In this document: one piece after another, positions 43,315 to 52,074 of the stretch
How positions within the stretch are numbered: position 1 is the stretch's first letter
Layout: each line of letters starts with the position of its first letter
NCBI GenBank assembly: GCA_029858285.1
Contig: JAOUFN010000001.1
Coordinates: 62,001-126,000 of the forward strand
From: Nitrospirota bacterium
Lineage (GTDB): Bacteria; Nitrospirota; JACRHL01
Direction: 5' to 3'
DNA: 64,000 bases
Translations under genes and position numbers: made by a program
The notes under the pieces: model-generated
Databases searched by the model: none
What the model was told of the DNA's origin: nothing
Seen by the model: only the letters and a program-made list of their open reading frames with translations

Positions 43315-43668
43315 ATGGACTGGGGTAAAGTCGCATCCATTTTTTTCATCCTCATGGCCCTGACCAGCAACGCCAGCTTTGTCTACGGCGGCGATTCGTA
43401 CAACCTGGTCATCACCGTGGCCATGAGCCTCATCGCCACGCTGCTCAAGCTCGGCTCGCGCAAGACACTGGGCGCCGAACTGATGGCCACAAGTCTTGTG
43501 GCCGACCTGCACCTGATTCCCGCGCTGGTGGCGTTTTTCGGTTTCGGGGAGGTCACCATGGCCAAGGGGTTGGCCATTGGCGCCCTGGTTGCCAATGTGA
43601 TTTCGGTCGCCTTGATTACCATCGACACGATTCTTGATACCATTAAAGAAGAGAACGCGATCTACTGA
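43315..43668 (+). CDS. DUF6394-like small membrane protein
   Basis: A 117-residue hydrophobic protein with four probable membrane helices (about 5-24, 30-46, 58-76 and 84-106). The sequence contains TLLKLGSRKTLGAELMATSL and a charged end (EENAIY). I believe it belongs to the uncharacterised DUF6394 family, seen next to ion channels in several proteobacteria, but this is from memory of the family and not certain. With the channel gene 24 bases upstream it may be an accessory subunit. An ACAGGAG Shine-Dalgarno lies before the ATG. Confidence 0.65.
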   Translation: MDWGKVASIFFILMALTSNASFVYGGDSYNLVITVAMSLIATLLKLGSRKTLGAELMATSLVADLHLIPALVAFFGFGEVTMAKGLAIGALVANVISVALITIDTILDTIKEENAIY

Positions 43669-43762
43669 TCCGACAGGGGGTGTAACCGCCCCCCGATTTT
43701 CCTGCCCCCCGGGGGCGCCGCGCCCGCGGGTGCGGCGGCTGCGGGTGTGGCCTCCTCGATAG

Positions 43763-44833
43763 ATGAGCACGACGCCCCGCATGACCACTGATCACCTGTT
43801 TCTACGCGCCTGTTTCCGCCGCCCGGTGCCGCGCCGTCCGGTCTGGATGATGCGCCAGGCCGGGCGCTACCTGCCCGAGTACCGCGCTACCCGCGCCAAG
43901 GCGGGGAATTTTCTCAATCTGTGCAAAAATCCGGAGCTGGCCTGCGAGGTCACCCTGCAACCCATCGACCTGATGGGGGTGGACGCCGCCATCCTGTTCT
44001 CCGACATCCTGGTGATACCGGAAGCCATGGGTATGGAACTGCGCTTTCTGGAAGGCGAGGGCCCCAGCTTTCCCGCCCCCATCACCTCCGCCGCCGACGT
44101 GCGGCGTCTGGGCGACCCGGACCCGGAGGTGGAACTGGGTTATGTCATGGACGCCCTGCGCCTGATCCGCAAGGAGCTCGACAACCGGGTGCCGCTGATC
44201 GGCTTTACCGGCGCGCCGTGGACCCTGGCCACCTACATGGTGGAGGGGGGAGGATCGAAAAACTTCGCGCTCATCAAGCGCATGCTCTACGCCGAGCCCG
44301 AAACCCTGCACCAGTTGCTGGAAAAGACCACCCAGGCGGTGATCCGCTACCTCACTGCCCAGGTGGCCGCCGGAGCCCAGGCCCTGCAGATTTTCGACAC
44401 CTGGGGCGGGGTGCTGTCCAAGCCCGATTTTCTGGAATTCTCCCTGCGTTACATCCACCGCATTGTCGAAGCCGTGCCGCGCCAGACGCCGACTGGCGAA
44501 AAACTGCCGGTGATCGTGTTCGTGAAGGGTGGCGGCCAGTGGCTGGACGAGATCACCGCCACCGGCTGCGATGTGGTGGGGCTGGACTGGACCGTGGACC
44601 CGGCGCAGGCCCGCAAAATCATCGGCGGCCGAACCGCCGTGCAGGGAAACCTGGACCCCACCACCCTCTATGCGCCACCCGCCGTGATCGAACAGCGCGT
44701 GGCCGCCATGCTGCGCGCCTTCGGTGACGCGCCAGGGCACATCGTCAACCTGGGACACGGCATTTTGCCCGACATCCCGGTGGAACACGCCCGGGCGTTC
44801 ATCCGCGCCGGACAGGCCGAGGTGGGCAAGTGA
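43763..44833 (+). CDS. hemE: uroporphyrinogen decarboxylase
   Basis: A 356-residue enzyme with the two family signatures [17 protein letters not shown] (about residue 25) and [19 protein letters not shown] (about 146). It removes the four acetate carboxyls of uroporphyrinogen III to give coproporphyrinogen III. ATG 43763 or ATG 43781 may start it. The next gene, hemN, catalyses the following step and its GTG overlaps the hemE stop, so the two are coupled. Haem demand is high here given the cytochromes c elsewhere in the window. Confidence 0.96.
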   Translation: MSTTPRMTTDHLFLRACFRRPVPRRPVWMMRQAGRYLPEYRATRAKAGNFLNLCKNPELACEVTLQPIDLMGVDAAILFSDILVIPEAMGMELRFLEGEGPSFPAPITSAADVRRLGDPDPEVELGYVMDALRLIRKELDNRVPLIGFTGAPWTLATYMVEGGGSKNFALIKRMLYAEPETLHQLLEKTTQAVIRYLTAQVAAGAQALQIFDTWGGVLSKPDFLEFSLRYIHRIVEAVPRQTPTGEKLPVIVFVKGGGQWLDEITATGCDVVGLDWTVDPAQARKIIGGRTAVQGNLDPTTLYAPPAVIEQRVAAMLRAFGDAPGHIVNLGHGILPDIPVEHARAFIRAGQAEVGK

Positions 44834-46263
44834 CGCCGCCGATCAAACCCACGTCGAATGCCCCGGTGGTGGTGCCGGGGGGGCATGGCCCGGTGGTCAT
44901 CAACCGCGAGCTCATCGCCAAGTACGACAAGCCGGGGCCGCGGTATACCAGCTACCCCACCGCGCCGCACTTTTCCGAAAGCTTCAACGGCAGCGCCTAC
45001 CTGGCCGAGATCGACCGCAGCAACCGGGACGAGGCCGACCGCGACCTGTCCCTGTACTTCCACATCCCGTTCTGCGACACCCTGTGCTGGTACTGCGGCT
45101 GCAACGTGGTCATCACCCAGAAGCGCGAAAAGGCGCTGCCTTATGTGGACTACCTCAAGCGCGAGGTGGATCTGGTGGCGGAGCGCATCGCCAAAGGGCG
45201 CAAGGTCACCCAGTTGCACTGGGGCGGCGGCACCCCCACCTATCTGGAAGCAGAGCAGATCCGCGACATCATGAGCCACGTACACGCCCGCTTCGACCTG
45301 GCGGACGACATGGAGGCCAGCGTCGAACTGGACCCCCGCGACTGCACCAAAGAACGGTTGGCGGCGCTGCGGGATTTTGGTTTCAACCGCGCCAGCATGG
45401 GTATTCAGGATTTTGACCCGGTGGTACAGGCCCGCGTCAACCGCATCCAGCCGGAAGACCTTACCTGGAAGGTCATCAACTGGTGCCGGGAACTGGGGTA
45501 CAAGTCGGTCAACGTGGACCTGATCTACGGCCTGCCCCTGCAAACCACGGAGCGCTTTGAACACACCGTCGAAGAGGTGATCCGCATCAATCCGGAGCGC
45601 ATTGCCACCTTCAACTACGCCCACGTGCCGTGGCTCAAGAAGCATCAGGTGATGATTAAAGAGGACGAACTGCCGTCCCCGGAGGAAAAACTGCGGCTGT
45701 TCGAGATGATCTCCACGCGCTTTCACGACGCGGGTTACGAGTTCATCGGCATGGACCACTTCGCCAAGCCCGCCGACCCCATCGCCAGGGCCCAGCGCGA
45801 GGGCACGTTGTATCGCAATTTTCAGGGTTACACCACCCACGCCGGGTGCGATTTGTACGCCTTCGGCATCACCGCCATCAGCCAACTGCGTCGCTGTTAC
45901 AGCCAGAACGTCAAGAAAATCCCCGAGTACTACGCCGCCATCGACGCAGGCCATCTGCCGGTGGAGCGCGGCGTGCTGCTGAGCGAGGAAGACCTGTTAC
46001 GGCGCGACGTCATCACCCGGCTGATGTGCAACTTCGAGCTGAATCCGGCGGACTTCGAGGCCGAATACGGTATTGATTTCGGCACTCATTTCGCCAAAGC
46101 CATGGAGCTGTTCGACGGGTTTGAAGCCGACGGGTTGGTGGTGCGCGAGGGGGGGGAAATCAAGGTCACCCCGGCGGGTCGCATGCTCATCCGCAACATC
46201 GCCATGCCCTTCGACGCCTACCTGGGCACCAAGCCGGGGCAGCGCTTCAGCCGCACGGTTTGA
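44830..46263 (+). CDS. hemN: oxygen-independent coproporphyrinogen III oxidase
   Basis: A 477-residue radical SAM enzyme. The cluster motif is [11 protein letters not shown] (CxxxCxxC, about residue 78), preceded by [10 protein letters not shown]. The family start is [18 protein letters not shown], and the HemN-specific [11 protein letters not shown] and [17 protein letters not shown] segments are present, distinguishing it from HemW. It oxidatively decarboxylates coproporphyrinogen III without oxygen, so the organism can make haem under low oxygen. GTG start overlaps hemE by 4 bases. Confidence 0.95.
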   Translation: MTPPIKPTSNAPVVVPGGHGPVVINRELIAKYDKPGPRYTSYPTAPHFSESFNGSAYLAEIDRSNRDEADRDLSLYFHIPFCDTLCWYCGCNVVITQKREKALPYVDYLKREVDLVAERIAKGRKVTQLHWGGGTPTYLEAEQIRDIMSHVHARFDLADDMEASVELDPRDCTKERLAALRDFGFNRASMGIQDFDPVVQARVNRIQPEDLTWKVINWCRELGYKSVNVDLIYGLPLQTTERFEHTVEEVIRINPERIATFNYAHVPWLKKHQVMIKEDELPSPEEKLRLFEMISTRFHDAGYEFIGMDHFAKPADPIARAQREGTLYRNFQGYTTHAGCDLYAFGITAISQLRRCYSQNVKKIPEYYAAIDAGHLPVERGVLLSEEDLLRRDVITRLMCNFELNPADFEAEYGIDFGTHFAKAMELFDGFEADGLVVREGGEIKVTPAGRMLIRNIAMPFDAYLGTKPGQRFSRTV

Positions 46264-46904
46264 ACCGGGGCGGGGAGCCTCGCCAGGCGCATTCGCGCAC
46301 CTTGCAGGGCCGATTCCGCTTCATCGCGTCACCACCGCGCCGGAACTCGCCCCGCCCTGCCCCCCCCCACCGTGTCCGTGACGTGGGCGCTTCGCGGCGC
46401 GGGAAGCCAGATGACATCTCTTTATCCGTCAATGGGTTGCGCGCTTCCGTGCGCAAAATTTTCCAGCAATGCCAGGCGGTTGCGAGGCGTGTTGGTGCTT
46501 GCGCAGAATGCGCCCCGGTGGTCGTGCGCCATCCCGCAGGGTTACGGGTTTCGACCGCGTTCGGTCTTTCGCGAGGCGGGAAATGCGGGGTGTGGTGAAA
46601 ACCCCTGCGGAAATTACCCAAGTGATTGATATGGCGGATAAATTAAACCCACACGGTGGTTTGTATCCCGGTGTTTTTCGCAGGATTTCGAGGAGGCCGG
46701 ACACGAATTTTCAATGGGTTGCAGGGACGAATTTCCGCCTTGTGGTGACAAAACCCCCTCAGCGAAGTGATTTGGCGGGGACAGGCAACCCCAGTGTTCG
46801 ACGGGATCGGTACGAACGGGATTGGCTTCGGGGATGAAGAATGGCGCGGCCCGGTTTTCGAGGAACCGGGCCGCACACATCCGTCTGTTACTTCACCCGG
46901 GGGA
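46264..46904. other. gene-poor stretch
   Basis: About 640 bases without a convincing gene. The DNA from about 46560 on is less GC-rich than the surroundings and its short frames have no domain. A few words recur: TCAATGGGTTGC near 46429 and 46722, and GTGGTGA followed by an A-run and C-run near 46590 and 46742. These may be traces of a degraded element. The hairpin at 46846 lies at its right end. Confidence 0.5.
46846..46874 (-). terminator. 11-bp perfect inverted repeat, probable terminator of the methyltransferase gene
   Basis: GCGGCCCGGTT (46846-46856) and AACCGGGCCGC (46864-46874) form a very stable hairpin with a 7-base loop, 30 bases downstream of the minus-strand stop at 46905. The T-run is poor on both strands, so termination may be weak or rho-assisted. 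Confidence 0.55.
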
Positions 46905-47750
46905 TCAGATCCGGGTTGCTTCCACGTCCAGGTATTCGCTGTCCAGCCATGTGGTGCCGTCGGTGGCCTTGTTGAAAGTCTTGTATACCTCCACCAGATC
47001 TCTCCGGAGCGCTTCCTCCCCCTTCTGCCCCACGGCGGAAAATGCCCGTGTGGTGGGGCCGTAGTAGTTTCGGAACAGTTCCACCACCCCCTCAGGCCGG
47101 AACGGGTAGCGCCACAACGGGTAGCGCTTGCGGGTGAGGGTGATGTCCCTGAAATTTCCGCTCAGCCGCTGCAACACGGTGTCCTCGTCGCCCCACAGGG
47201 AGTAGGGCACCACGCCGGGGGTCGGTGTCACGTGTTTTCCGATCACCTTGAACAACTGACCGACAAATCCCTGGGGGGTCCAGTTGGCCATCCGCAGGCG
47301 CCCCCCCGGGCGGCACACGCGGGCGAACTCCGCTGCCACCTTGTCCGGTTGTGGCGCAAACATGGCGCCGATGAGGCTGGTGACCATGTCGAATGAGGCG
47401 TCCGGGAAGGGCAAATCCTCGGCATCACCGTCCATGAACTGCGCCTCCAGCCCCTCCATGCGGGCGCGGCCCTGGGCGTGCCTGACCAGATTGGTGGCAA
47501 TGTCCACTCCGGTCACGTTCACCCCGGCCCGCGCGGCGGGGATGGCGATCTGCCCCGTGCCGCAGCCGACATCCAGAAGCTCCGTGCCGGGGGCGATGGC
47601 CCACCCCTCCAGGATCTGGATGGCGCCGGCTTCCATGAAGCGGGCGAAAGAGGCGTAGTCTCCGTCCATCCAGGTGGCTTTCAGCTTGTCCTTGACGGCA
47701 TCCATGCCGGGTGTGTTTGGGGAAACGGAGGGGTCGGTTTGCGTAATCAT
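46905..47750 (-). CDS. SAM-dependent methyltransferase (UbiE-like class I)
   Basis: ATG 47750 follows GGAGAAA and gives 281 residues. Motif I is ELLDVGCGTGQIAIPAARAG (about residue 51), then NVTGVDIATNLV and DLPFPDASFDMVTSLIGAMF; GGRLRMANWTPQG is the motif III region. The enzyme methylates a small molecule or lipid; the substrate is unknown. It is divergent from an HxlR regulator with an operator-like palindrome between, so it is probably controlled by that regulator. A hairpin follows its stop. Confidence 0.85.
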   Translation of the reverse strand: MITQTDPSVSPNTPGMDAVKDKLKATWMDGDYASFARFMEAGAIQILEGWAIAPGTELLDVGCGTGQIAIPAARAGVNVTGVDIATNLVRHAQGRARMEGLEAQFMDGDAEDLPFPDASFDMVTSLIGAMFAPQPDKVAAEFARVCRPGGRLRMANWTPQGFVGQLFKVIGKHVTPTPGVVPYSLWGDEDTVLQRLSGNFRDITLTRKRYPLWRYPFRPEGVVELFRNYYGPTTRAFSAVGQKGEEALRRDLVEVYKTFNKATDGTTWLDSEYLDVEATRI

Positions 47751-47883
47751 GATGATTTCTCCATCTGTTAAAATGCCTCGCATCCACTGAATCGTGTTGC
47801 GCCCTTGGCGGGGGTTTTTCCGCGCCGTTGGTGTAACGATATCGGGGGTGGAGGGGGGCAACCAGTGCTGAAAATGGAGTGGC

Positions 47884-47924
47884 CCACTACGGGTTGCAGA
47901 GTAATCCACTACGGATTCCGTAGT
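47884..47924. promoter_or_regulatory. operator-like repeats between the methyltransferase and HxlR genes
   Basis: A 17-bp palindrome (47908-47924; arms ACTACGGA and TCCGTAGT around one T) is preceded by a half-site copy: CCACTACGGGTT at 47884-47895 and CCACTACGGATT at 47906-47917, exactly 22 bp (two helical turns) apart. This is the layout of a dimeric winged-helix regulator site. It lies about 20-60 bases before the HxlR ATG (47947). Confidence 0.65.
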
Positions 47925-47946
47925 TCCAGTCTCTCAGGTGGATACC

Positions 47947-48630
47947 ATGATCGAATATGGCCAGTTTTGCCCGGTTTCCAAGGCGGCGGAGGTGCTGGGA
48001 GAGCGGTGGACGTTCCTCATCATTCGCGGGCTGTTGGGTGGCGCCACCCGGTTCAATACCATTCACCGGGGGGTTTCCAGAATTTCGCCCACCGTGCTGA
48101 ACAAGCGCCTGCAGGAGCTGGAGGCGGCGGGGATCATCGTCAAGAAACGCATCCGTGAGCAGCGGGGTTACGAGTACCACCTTACCGAATGCGGGCGCGA
48201 CCTGGGGCCGCTGGTGATGGGACTGGGGGAGTGGGGTATGCGCTGGGCGCGCAGCACCATGACCGACGAGGAACTGGACGTGCAGCTGTTGATGTTCGAC
48301 ATCCAGAACCGCATCAACCCCTCGTCCTTGCCGGGTGGGCGGACGCTGATCAAATTCCGCTATACCGATCTGGACGATCACAACCGGTGGTGGATCAAGG
48401 TGGATGGAGATGTGGACCTGTGCACGGAATATCCGGGTGGCGACGTGGACGTGCATTTCACCACCGACCTGCGCACCATGACCGAGGTGTGGCTGGGCGA
48501 TCTTTCCCTGCGTGACGCGCGTGCCAGCAAGCGTCTGGTGGTGACCGGCACTGCGGCTTTTCTGCACAACCTGAGCAGTTGGTTGCAGCTTTCCGCCTTT
48601 TCCGGAATCGGACCGGGGAAGATGGGATAA
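47947..48630 (+). CDS. HxlR-family winged-helix regulator with C-terminal extension
   Basis: A 227-residue protein. Residues 1-100 are an HxlR domain: CPVSKAAEVLGERWTFLIIR, the recognition segment ISRISPTVLNKRLQELEAAG-like (starting near residue 45) and the wing RGYEYHLTECGRDL. The remaining 110 residues (KFRYTDLDDHNRWWIKVDGD and VDVHFTTDLRTMTEVWLGD) look like an SCP2-type ligand-binding domain. ATG 47947 has AGGTGG 5 bases before; GTG 47938 is an alternative. A Cys at residue 11, at the position of the redox Cys of HxlR proteins such as HypR and YodB, suggests thiol sensing. It probably controls the divergent methyltransferase. Confidence 0.85.
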   Translation: MIEYGQFCPVSKAAEVLGERWTFLIIRGLLGGATRFNTIHRGVSRISPTVLNKRLQELEAAGIIVKKRIREQRGYEYHLTECGRDLGPLVMGLGEWGMRWARSTMTDEELDVQLLMFDIQNRINPSSLPGGRTLIKFRYTDLDDHNRWWIKVDGDVDLCTEYPGGDVDVHFTTDLRTMTEVWLGDLSLRDARASKRLVVTGTAAFLHNLSSWLQLSAFSGIGPGKMG

Positions 48631-48708
48631 ATTTTCCGGGGTGGCGGGCTGTTCCCGCCGGGAATGCGCCTGCCGGAGCTCCCCGACCGCTGCGGGCCGT
48701 GCCCGCCG

Positions 48709-50778
48709 CTAGCCGGTGACCTGGAGGACTTCGGCCAGGGTGGTGGTGCCTTCGCGGGCCTTTTCCATGGCGCTGTCGCGCAGGGTCACCATGCGCTCCA
48801 TGCGGAGCGCCTCGCGGCGCAGTTCATCCGACGACACGTTGCGCGCCACCAACAGGCGCAGTTCCTCGTTCATCAGCAGAATCTCGATCACCGCCATGCG
48901 GCCCTTGAAACCGGTGTTGTTGCACTGCTCGCACCCCTTGTGGGTGTAGTACTGGATGTCTTCCCCCGTGGGCAGTTGCAGGCGTTCGATCACCTCCGGG
49001 GTGAGGGTTTCCGGCTGCTTGCAGTGCTTGCACAGCTTGCGCACCAGACGCTGGGCGCAGATCATCTCCAGGGCGCCCGCCAGCATGTAGGGCTCCAGCC
49101 CCATGCCCACCAGACGCGACACCGTGCTGGGGGCATCGTTGGTGTGCAGGGTGGAAATCACCAAATGGCCGGTCATGGCCGCTTTCAGGGCCACGTCCAC
49201 GGTCTCGCGGTCGCGCATCTCGCCGATCATCACCACGTCCGGGTCCTGGCGCAGGATGGAGCGCAGCGCCGCCGGAAAGGTCATGCCGATCTCCGCGTGC
49301 ACCTGCACCTGTTTGACCGACGGAAGGTCGTATTCGATGGGGTCTTCCACCGTCACCACGCTCACGTCCGGGGTACACACGCCGCGCAGGGCGCTGTAAA
49401 GGGTGGTGGTTTTGCCGGAGCCGGTGGGGCCGGTCACCAGAATGATGCCGTGGGGGGCCTCCAGCCCGCGCAGCAGCATCTTGAGGGAGCGCTCCGCAAA
49501 GCCCAGGTCGTCCAGCCCCAGGGGGACCGCAGCCTGATCCAGAATGCGGCAGACAACGGTTTCGCCGTGGCGCGAGGGCAGGGTGGAGACGCGGATGTCC
49601 ACCTGCCTGCCGTCGAATACCACCTGGGCGCGGCCGTCCTGGGGCAGGCGGCGTTCCGAGATGTCCAGCCCCGACAGCACCTTGATGCGCGAGACGATGC
49701 CTGGCTTGGCCGCGCCCGGCAGCACCTCCTTGTCGTGCAGCATGCCGTCGATGCGGTAGCGCAGGCGCACGTCGTCCTTGCGCGGCTCGATGTGGATGTC
49801 GCTGGCGCCGATGGAAATGGCCTCGGCCAGGATTTTGTTGACCATGCGCACCACCGGCGCCTCGTCGGCGGCGGACATGAGCACGTCGTTGGTGGGGGCG
49901 GGGGCGGCCTTGGGCAGTTCGGCGATGATGGGTTGCGGTTCGTCGTCGAACAGCGGGGTGTTGAGCAGGCGGCGGATGGTGTCGGGCTCGGCGATGCCGA
50001 AGTGCACCGGGTCGCCCTTCCGCACGCGGCGGAACAGGATGTCGATGATCTCCAGATCGAACGGATTGCTGAGCACGAACAGGATGCCGACGCTCAGGTC
50101 GTTGGTCGCCAGCACGTCGTGAATTTCGCAGTATTTGGTGGGTAACACCCCCAGCAGCACGGAGTTGGGGTCCACCTGGGGGACGAATCTTACCCCCAGG
50201 TAGTCGGCGATGTGCGACGCCAGTTCCGCGCGGCGGATGCCCAGCAGGGTGGGAATTTTATTGAGGTCGGAAGGGCGGGCGTCGGAGAGCTGAATGGCTT
50301 TTTCCGGCGAAACCTCCAGGCGGTCCTGGAGGGCGCGGAGAAACTGGTTGAAGTCGAGCAGGTGCAGCTTGGCTTCGGTGAGCTGCCCCCCCACACTGTC
50401 GGCGCCGCTCTTCATGTGGCGCGACACGGCGTCGAGCAATTCGGCCGCCTCGATGGGTTTTTTCAGCAGGTCGGCGGCGCCGGAAGCCAGCGCCTTGCTG
50501 CGGTCTTCGTCGGATACCACATGGGACAGCAGCACCACGGGGATGGTGTGCAGCTCGGCATCCTCGCGCAACTGGGTGAACAGGGCAAAGCCGTCGGAGG
50601 CCATGGTTTTGACGTCGGCCAGGATCAGGTCGGGGCGGGTGATGCCCAGCACCTGGTTGGCCTCCTTGGTGTTTTCGACCAGGATGACGTCGTAGCGGTT
50701 TTCCAGTTGCACCGATACCAGCACCCGGTTGACCGAGTCCGCATCGAGGCAAAGTACCTTGGATTTTTCTGCCGCCAT
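48709..50778 (-). CDS. receiver domain-GspE/PilB fusion ATPase
   Basis: A 689-residue protein from ATG 50778. Residues 1-120 form a response-regulator receiver: acidic pair CLDADSVNRV, phosphoacceptor Asp in DLILADVKTMASDG, switch Ser/Thr LLSHVVSDED and Lys in LLKKPIEAAEL. Residues about 150-260 are an MshEN-like domain, and about 300-689 the secretion ATPase: Asp box IGASDIHIEPRKDDVRLRYR, Walker A GPTGSGKTTTLYSAL, Walker B DPDVVMIGEMRDRETVD, His box GHLVISTLHTND, and a four-cysteine zinc site (LCKHC...CEQC). It should power a type II secretion or type IV pilus-like machine under phosphorylation control. No other secretion genes are adjacent. Confidence 0.9.
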   Translation of the reverse strand: MAAEKSKVLCLDADSVNRVLVSVQLENRYDVILVENTKEANQVLGITRPDLILADVKTMASDGFALFTQLREDAELHTIPVVLLSHVVSDEDRSKALASGAADLLKKPIEAAELLDAVSRHMKSGADSVGGQLTEAKLHLLDFNQFLRALQDRLEVSPEKAIQLSDARPSDLNKIPTLLGIRRAELASHIADYLGVRFVPQVDPNSVLLGVLPTKYCEIHDVLATNDLSVGILFVLSNPFDLEIIDILFRRVRKGDPVHFGIAEPDTIRRLLNTPLFDDEPQPIIAELPKAAPAPTNDVLMSAADEAPVVRMVNKILAEAISIGASDIHIEPRKDDVRLRYRIDGMLHDKEVLPGAAKPGIVSRIKVLSGLDISERRLPQDGRAQVVFDGRQVDIRVSTLPSRHGETVVCRILDQAAVPLGLDDLGFAERSLKMLLRGLEAPHGIILVTGPTGSGKTTTLYSALRGVCTPDVSVVTVEDPIEYDLPSVKQVQVHAEIGMTFPAALRSILRQDPDVVMIGEMRDRETVDVALKAAMTGHLVISTLHTNDAPSTVSRLVGMGLEPYMLAGALEMICAQRLVRKLCKHCKQPETLTPEVIERLQLPTGEDIQYYTHKGCEQCNNTGFKGRMAVIEILLMNEELRLLVARNVSSDELRREALRMERMVTLRDSAMEKAREGTTTLAEVLQVTG

Positions 50779-50959
50779 CGGCTGTCCCTCTGTCCCTTTC
50801 CGCGCCCCCCTCGCGGATCCTTCGGCGATGGATCGGGGGCAAGGCTGCATACCCGTCCGCATATCCTTTCGGACAATCGGGCGGGACAGAAAAGAAAAAA
50901 TGATCGGGTAACGTGCAGCGGGAAGACCGGTTTCGGGGTCCGCCCCACGGCAGGGGAGA

Positions 50960-51436
50960 TTACACGGGGTGCAGGCCGGGGGTGTAGACGGTTTTGCCCG
51001 TGGCGGCGTCGCGGGAGGCGGTGAGCACCTGGCTGCGGGGCGTGGCCCCCTCCGCCGCCACCGAAACGTGGCACCAGGCGCCGAATTCGTGGATGAGCTG
51101 GTCGAAGGGGAATTGCATGGCGATCAGGCGTCCACACACTTCCAGGGGTGTGGCGCCACCGGGCATGACGATGTCCGCCGCCAGCCCGAGGGTGTGCTGG
51201 GAGGTGCGGGCGCCGCCAATGGCGCGGTTGAGTTTGGGGCAGCGGTAGCCGGAATTGATGTGCACCGCCCCCCATTGCTCCCGCAACGGCTGCAGCACCG
51301 CGCGGCAGAGGCGTTCCAGGTTGTGGAATTGCGGGCTGTCCGGGGCCACGTCGTTGGCAATTCCCTTGCGGATGGCGGTCTGGGACAGGGTGAATTCGGC
51401 CAGCGAGAAATTCTTCGACAGCAGGATCTGTGGCAC
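50960..51436 (-). CDS. M15-family (Peptidase_M15_3) peptidase-like protein
   Basis: A 158-residue protein: KNFSLAEFTLSQTAIRKGI at the start, then INSGYRCPKLNRAIGG, SQHTLGLAADI with the zinc His and Asp, and HEFGAWCHVSVA with the last zinc His. This is the small D-Ala-D-Ala carboxypeptidase-like M15 type common in phages and bacterial chromosomes. It has no signal peptide, so it would need a holin or other export route to reach peptidoglycan. No other phage genes are nearby. Confidence 0.83.
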   Translation of the reverse strand: MPQILLSKNFSLAEFTLSQTAIRKGIANDVAPDSPQFHNLERLCRAVLQPLREQWGAVHINSGYRCPKLNRAIGGARTSQHTLGLAADIVMPGGATPLEVCGRLIAMQFPFDQLIHEFGAWCHVSVAAEGATPRSQVLTASRDAATGKTVYTPGLHPV

Positions 51437-51575
51437 GGCAAAAAAATCCCCATGTGGCGGCGGTGGTCAGTCGAAGCCGGGAACTGGAACCCCGGCGCGC
51501 TGGACGCCACAGATTAAACCGGAACGGGGCGGGGGGGAAATGGGGCTTCGGATCGGGTCGGGGGAGGTCCCGACG

Positions 51576-51989
51576 CTAGCTGCCGGCGTAGTGGTCGATC
51601 TCGACGGTGAGCTTGATCTCGCGCAGGATGGCGGCCACCTTTTCGCAGGTTTCAATGTCGCCGGAGTAACAGACGGCGCGGCCCTTGCTGTGGGCCTCCA
51701 TGACGATTTCGAAGGCCTTGTGCACCGAGACGCCCACCGCCTTTTGCACTTGCAGGACGACCTCTTCGAGGGTGTGTACGTCGTCGTTGTAGAGGATGAC
51801 GAAGTAGGGCAGGGCGGGTTCGGTTTCGGCGTCGGTGATTTCCGCCACGCCGACGCCGGGGGCCTCGGAGGGGCCGTCGGCGGCAAGGGGAGGCCACAGC
51901 AGGGCCGCCGCATTCGGAAAAACGCCCGAACGCGCGAGAAATACAGGGAAAATGGGAGAAAACGTCAGCACGATCCGTTCCACGTCCAT
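51576..51989 (-). CDS. clpS: ATP-dependent Clp protease adaptor ClpS
   Basis: The ClpS core is clear: PYFVILYNDDVHTLEEVVLQ (N-degron pocket with YNDD), KAFEIVMEAHSKGRAVCYSG (MxxxHxxGxA) and a terminal ETCEKVAAILREIKLTVEID. ClpS delivers proteins with destabilising N-terminal residues to ClpAP. The start is uncertain: ATG 51989 gives 137 residues with an unusually hydrophobic leader, while GTG 51848 would give a near-minimal domain of 90 residues. Neither has a good Shine-Dalgarno. It lies between an M15 peptidase gene and prfB, with no clpA next to it. Confidence 0.85.
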   Translation of the reverse strand: MDVERIVLTFSPIFPVFLARSGVFPNAAALLWPPLAADGPSEAPGVGVAEITDAETEPALPYFVILYNDDVHTLEEVVLQVQKAVGVSVHKAFEIVMEAHSKGRAVCYSGDIETCEKVAAILREIKLTVEIDHYAGS

Positions 51990-52074
51990 ATCCGGCGCCG
52001 CAAACCGGACACCCTTACGGCACTGATCCATCCGAGAGGGGACCCCGAACTGCCCCTGCCACACAATTGCACAT

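Noticed and set aside
46429-46704. Short minus-strand frame in the gene-poor stretch
   Set aside because: No Shine-Dalgarno, domain or plausible amino-acid composition; reported only as part of the gap.
50960-51436. Prophage signal from the M15 peptidase
   Set aside because: All neighbours are housekeeping genes; there are no integrase, capsid or tail genes in the window.
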